DNA of 34,662 bases, from contig NZ_JFHK01000013.1 of assembly GCF_001636545.1 (NCBI RefSeq), positions 1 through 34,662 on the forward strand, in the 5' to 3' direction. The notes beneath the pieces were generated by a model that searched no databases, had not been told where the DNA came from, and saw only the letters and a program-made list of their open reading frames with translations. The position numbers and the translations under genes are program-made. This stretch comes from Kosmotoga arenicorallina S304. Its GTDB lineage: Bacteria > Thermotogota > Thermotogae > Petrotogales > Kosmotogaceae. Positions 32,043-34,662 of this stretch are shown piece after piece (within the stretch, counting starts at the first letter, position 1; every line of letters starts with the position of its first letter).

Positions 32043-33125
32043 TTATTTGTTAAGATATTTTCGCTGATTCAGGTAATTCCTGTATTCCTCCAAATTATCC
32101 ATTCTTGTGATGGGAACATTGTTTTCTCCCAACAACTCTAAAAGTTCTTTTTCATATCTTGCCGCTGCACTTTTAAGGGCTTTAAGATTCAAAGGGTCAT
32201 ATGCTCGCAGGGGTTCGAGCTCAGAAAACCTTTCTATAACTTTGCGGTTTCCTATTTCGCCAAGGCAGTATTTAACTTCATCTTGAAGCGTTGCAGCAGC
32301 GCAAAAAGCGGTTTCGGGCTGATTATTATCACAGGCTGTTTCAATTTTCAGAAATGTCGATCGCAATTCTTCATAGAAATCCTTAAATACAGATTCAAAG
32401 GAATTTTTTGAACGAAATTTCTCCATTTCTTTTTCCAGTAATTCCGCGGTTCTACTGCACAATTTTTCGATAGCTTCTAACATTTCTTCTTTTGACCTGG
32501 CGTAAATAGCCTGATATACCAATTTTTCAAGCTCTTCGGGTTTGAGCGGTAATGAGAAGATCTCTTTGAAATTTTTCCCCCAGCCGCTTTTCAAATATGT
32601 CTGATTGATAAGCGCTATGCTTTGCAAAATGCTGGTTAAAGCGTGGAACACTTCTGTCCTCTGTTCTGAGATGCCTTTTGACTTTCTCAGGAAATATAGG
32701 TTTCGGTAAGTATCGCTGAATACTCGTTCGGCTTTATCCAGCATGGCCTTTCGCTTTTCTGGTGTTTGATACAATTGGATAATTTCCTGCAAAGATTCAA
32801 GGCGTTCTTTGTCTTCTTTGGAGCGAGCATAGAGGAGTTTGCAGTCAGCAATAACCGAGACAATATTCTCATCGAAATTTGCAATGCGCTCCGCCCGCTT
32901 CCAGGAAATAGAGAAGAAATCTATTCCGATTCCATCCAGAATAACGCAATCAGCCAACTCAAAACCGCGTTCGGTAGCAGGGATAAAGAAAAGGTCGAAA
33001 TCTGAATTCGGATTTTGGGTTCCCCGGGCGTATGACCCGTAATAAGCGACGATTGATATATCTTCTGGATATTCCCTCTTTATGTGATCAACAAATAGCT
33101 CTGCCATTCTCATATAGTCCACCAT
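32043..33125 (-). CDS. MNT-type nucleotidyltransferase with C-terminal helical domain
   Basis: 360-residue protein. The MNT signature YYGSYARGTQNPNSDFDLFF is at residues 28-47, with metal-binding aspartates in S-D-x-D. After about residue 115 the chain is helical and charged, with elements such as EVFHALTSILQSIALINQTY that look like the HEPN or kanamycin-nucleotidyltransferase C-terminal domain. No RNxxxH RNase motif is visible, so this is more likely an antibiotic-nucleotidyltransferase-like enzyme than a HEPN toxin. GGGGGTGG lies 4 bases before the ATG. It diverges from the phosphotransferase gene at 33280. Confidence 0.78.
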   Translation of the reverse strand: MVDYMRMAELFVDHIKREYPEDISIVAYYGSYARGTQNPNSDFDLFFIPATERGFELADCVILDGIGIDFFSISWKRAERIANFDENIVSVIADCKLLYARSKEDKERLESLQEIIQLYQTPEKRKAMLDKAERVFSDTYRNLYFLRKSKGISEQRTEVFHALTSILQSIALINQTYLKSGWGKNFKEIFSLPLKPEELEKLVYQAIYARSKEEMLEAIEKLCSRTAELLEKEMEKFRSKNSFESVFKDFYEELRSTFLKIETACDNNQPETAFCAAATLQDEVKYCLGEIGNRKVIERFSELEPLRAYDPLNLKALKSAAARYEKELLELLGENNVPITRMDNLEEYRNYLNQRKYLNK

Positions 33126-33279
33126 TTAACCACCCCCATACTTCAAATATACACCACATTTATTAATCACAGATTTGGTGCATAATGGTTAGATGAATAT
33201 GGATATAATGGATATGTAGAGTCATTGAGGCAATCTCAGCGCGAAGAAATCACAAAACTCTTGAGAAGGTGAAATTAAT

Positions 33280-34260
33280 TTGGGGATAAAGACCGTTCTA
33301 TCAAAAAGCGATTTTATAAAACTTCTCTCTGGCTATAGTTTGGGAGAACTGGTTCGATTTGAACCCATTATAACCGGAACGGTTCAGACAAACTATTATC
33401 TGGAAACAACAACAGGAAGATATATCCTCAGATACTATGAATGCAGATCAGAGGCTTCGGTTAAATTTGAAGTGAATTTGCTGAATTACTTAAGGAAAAG
33501 GGATTATCCGTGCCCTGCTGTTTATAAGGACAAACACGGCAGATACGTGAACCCGCATAATGGAAAGCCATATGTCCTTTTCGAATTCATTCAGGGAACT
33601 CATATAGAAAACCCGTCTGTTGAGCAGCAAAAGCAACTTATAAAACTGGTTGCAAAGCTTCATAAGCTCACCAGAAATTACAGGCCTTCTTATAGAACTG
33701 CCCGCTGGAATTACGGAGTAAATCTATGCAAGGAACTAGCATATCAAAAGGCAAAAGAGATAAACACTATTAATTCATGGAAAAAACTGAAGTGGTTAGA
33801 GGATGAACTTGAAAAACTCCAATTACCAAAATCATTGCCAAAGGGGATTTGCCACTGCGATTTTCATTTTTCCAACATACTTTTCGAAGACGGAGAAATT
33901 CAAGCCATTCTTGATTTTGATGATGCAAATTACACTTATCTTCTTCTTGACCTCGCTTTTCTTATTGAGCCGTTCATACCTGAGTTCAAATGGAACAGCT
34001 GGCAGAGCTTTGGAAAAACCGATTCTATACTTGATTTCACGAGTGCGAGAGAAACCGTTGCGGAATATATGAAGCACAGGCAGCTGAACAACAACGAAAT
34101 AAGGCATCTATTCGATGTGTATAAGTTGAGTGTTCTGATAGACTGCCTCTGGTATTTTGAAAGGGGAAAGGCGGAAGATTTTTACGAGAAAAGAAAAATC
34201 GATGCCTTAAATAGATTTGGAAGGGATAGTTTTTTCAGGGAAATATTTGACGAGAATTAG
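33280..34260 (+). CDS. Aminoglycoside/homoserine-kinase-like phosphotransferase
   Basis: 326-residue APH-fold small-molecule kinase. The N-terminal lobe has TNYYLETTTGRYILRYYE, and a hinge PYVLFEFIQG follows. The catalytic loop is GICHCDFHFSNILF (HxDxxxxN, near residue 190), and ILDFDDA supplies the metal-binding DFD. This is close to the type II homoserine kinase / choline-kinase-like group, but no threonine-pathway genes are nearby, so the substrate is open. The start is TTG at 33280 with AAGGTGA 8 bases upstream. The stop codon is followed at once by a CGAGA tract and a hairpin array, which may affect mRNA 3' end formation. Confidence 0.82.
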   Translation: MGIKTVLSKSDFIKLLSGYSLGELVRFEPIITGTVQTNYYLETTTGRYILRYYECRSEASVKFEVNLLNYLRKRDYPCPAVYKDKHGRYVNPHNGKPYVLFEFIQGTHIENPSVEQQKQLIKLVAKLHKLTRNYRPSYRTARWNYGVNLCKELAYQKAKEINTINSWKKLKWLEDELEKLQLPKSLPKGICHCDFHFSNILFEDGEIQAILDFDDANYTYLLLDLAFLIEPFIPEFKWNSWQSFGKTDSILDFTSARETVAEYMKHRQLNNNEIRHLFDVYKLSVLIDCLWYFERGKAEDFYEKRKIDALNRFGRDSFFREIFDEN

Positions 34261-34317
34261 TCGAGAAGGCGAGAGTCAGCCCGAGAATCCGAGAAATGGT
34301 GACCGAGAAGGCGAGAG
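34261..34317. repeat. CGAGA tract, left arm of hairpin locus 3
   Basis: Six CGAGA units begin at 34262, 34270, 34282, 34290, 34303 and 34312. It includes CGAGAAATGGTGACCGAGA, identical to 22014-22032. It starts directly after the stop of the phosphotransferase gene. Confidence 0.7.
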
Positions 34318-34412
34318 CTGCTTTGTAGCGGCTAAGCACGCTGCGCGTGGCTATGACTGGCTACGCCAGTGCTATGAACTCCTTCGGAGTTGCCACGACC
34401 AGCTCTGCTGGT
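34317..34412. repeat. Five-hairpin array (locus 3), 20-21 bp pitch
   Basis: Inverted repeats GCTGCTTTGTAGC, CACGCTGCGCGTG, ACTGGCTACGCCAGT, AACTCCTTCGGAGTT and ACCAGCTCTGCTGGT have triloops centred at 34323, 34343, 34363, 34384 and 34405. All close as C-NNN-G. Another, AACTGC-AAA-GCAGTT, is centred at 34508 next to the IS3 end. The linkers are GGCTAAG/GGCTATG/TGCTATG-like. Confidence 0.82.
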
Positions 34413-34419
34413 GTTTAGA

Positions 34420-34474
34420 AGTTCTCTCGGACTCTCGGATCTCGTTCCATTCTCGCTCTCTCGTCCTCTCGATG
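34420..34474. repeat. TCTCG tract, right arm of hairpin locus 3
   Basis: Repeated TCTCG units are the reverse complement of the left CGAGA arm, so the whole block 34261-34474 is a large interrupted inverted repeat with the hairpin array in its centre. Confidence 0.65.
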
Positions 34475-34523
34475 TTTTTTTTCTACCGTAGGCACATGTC
34501 AACTGCAAAGCAGTTCGAGACGT

Positions 34524-34662
34524 AATCACCCCCTAAAGAAATAGGACAGGGAATAACGAGGTGATAGTATGAAAGAAAAGGGGGTGAAGGGATGAGAAGC
34601 AGGGGACAATATTCAAAGGAATTGAAGCTAAAAGTGGTAAGAGAATACGAAGAGCCACAACC
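34524..34662 (+). mobile_element. Left end of an IS3-family element (continues beyond window)
   Basis: TAATCACCCCCTAAAG starts a short leader of the IS3 type, followed by an orfA-like gene. It begins directly after the hairpin repeat GCAGTTCGAGACG, so it probably inserted into the repeat block. Confidence 0.55.
34592..34662 (+). CDS. IS3-family transposase OrfA, 5' part only
   Basis: The first 23 codons are visible, and the gene runs off the window. MRSRGQYSKELKLKVVREYE is the N-terminal helix of the IS3/IS911 OrfA helix-turn-helix protein, which recognises the element ends. A GGGGGTGAAGGG SD precedes the ATG. An ATG at 34569 opens only a short frame that stops within the SD. Completeness of the element cannot be judged here. 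Confidence 0.65.
   Translation, partial: MRSRGQYSKELKLKVVREYEEPQ

Overview
The window is AT-rich bacterial DNA with strong Shine-Dalgarno (SD) sites, frequent GTG/TTG starts and many remnants of mobile elements. The proteins (an oxalate/formate-antiporter-like MFS carrier, a MATE exporter, several AAA/DUF4143 ATPases, MNT nucleotidyltransferases) and the intergenic repeat style look most like a mesophilic member of the Thermotogota, perhaps a Mesotoga/Kosmotoga relative. That assignment is an inference (about 0.5); no rRNA or tRNA is present to settle it.

Layout. 1-6490 is ordinary accessory DNA: a nucleotidyltransferase, an MFS carrier, a predicted lipoprotein, a decayed DDE-transposase IS with both terminal repeats, a flavodoxin-like protein and a MATE exporter. 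Two further solo ends of the same IS lie at 1-47 and 6453-6487. From 6697 a defence island begins: an Abi_C/HEPN-like protein on the minus strand, then a complete type 3 BREX operon on the plus strand in the canonical order brxF-brxC-pglXI-brxHII-pglZ-brxA (7939-20504). Its genes overlap or abut, so it is probably one translationally coupled transcript that methylates host DNA and blocks phage replication. The island continues with a cysteine-rich DUF3795 protein, a DUF4143 ATPase, an AbiE-like antitoxin/toxin pair whose toxin is frameshifted in a run of nine A residues, and a DUF2779 protein with two predicted nuclease domains.

26970-27428 holds a compact transcription unit that I do not recognise: a near-consensus promoter, three tandem micro-genes for related 31-33 residue proteins, each with its own strong SD, and an intrinsic terminator. 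About 0.8 kb of apparently non-coding DNA follows, with several inverted repeats and a probable IS605/TnpB-type end. A second DUF4143 ATPase has a promoter that predicts an almost leaderless mRNA. Next come a GHKL-ATPase/HExxH metallopeptidase fusion, a small membrane protein, an MNT-helical nucleotidyltransferase and an aminoglycoside/homoserine-kinase-like phosphotransferase. The window ends inside the first gene of an IS3-type element.

The most striking unexplained structure is a repeat family seen at three intergenic loci (about 20676, 21917 and 34317). Four or five short hairpins with C-NNN-G triloops stand at a regular 20-21 bp pitch. Stem sequences differ from hairpin to hairpin while pairing is kept, and the arrays are bordered by tracts of CGAGA (or its complement TCTCG). 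These arrays and the three-micro-gene operon are the best candidates here for something undescribed.
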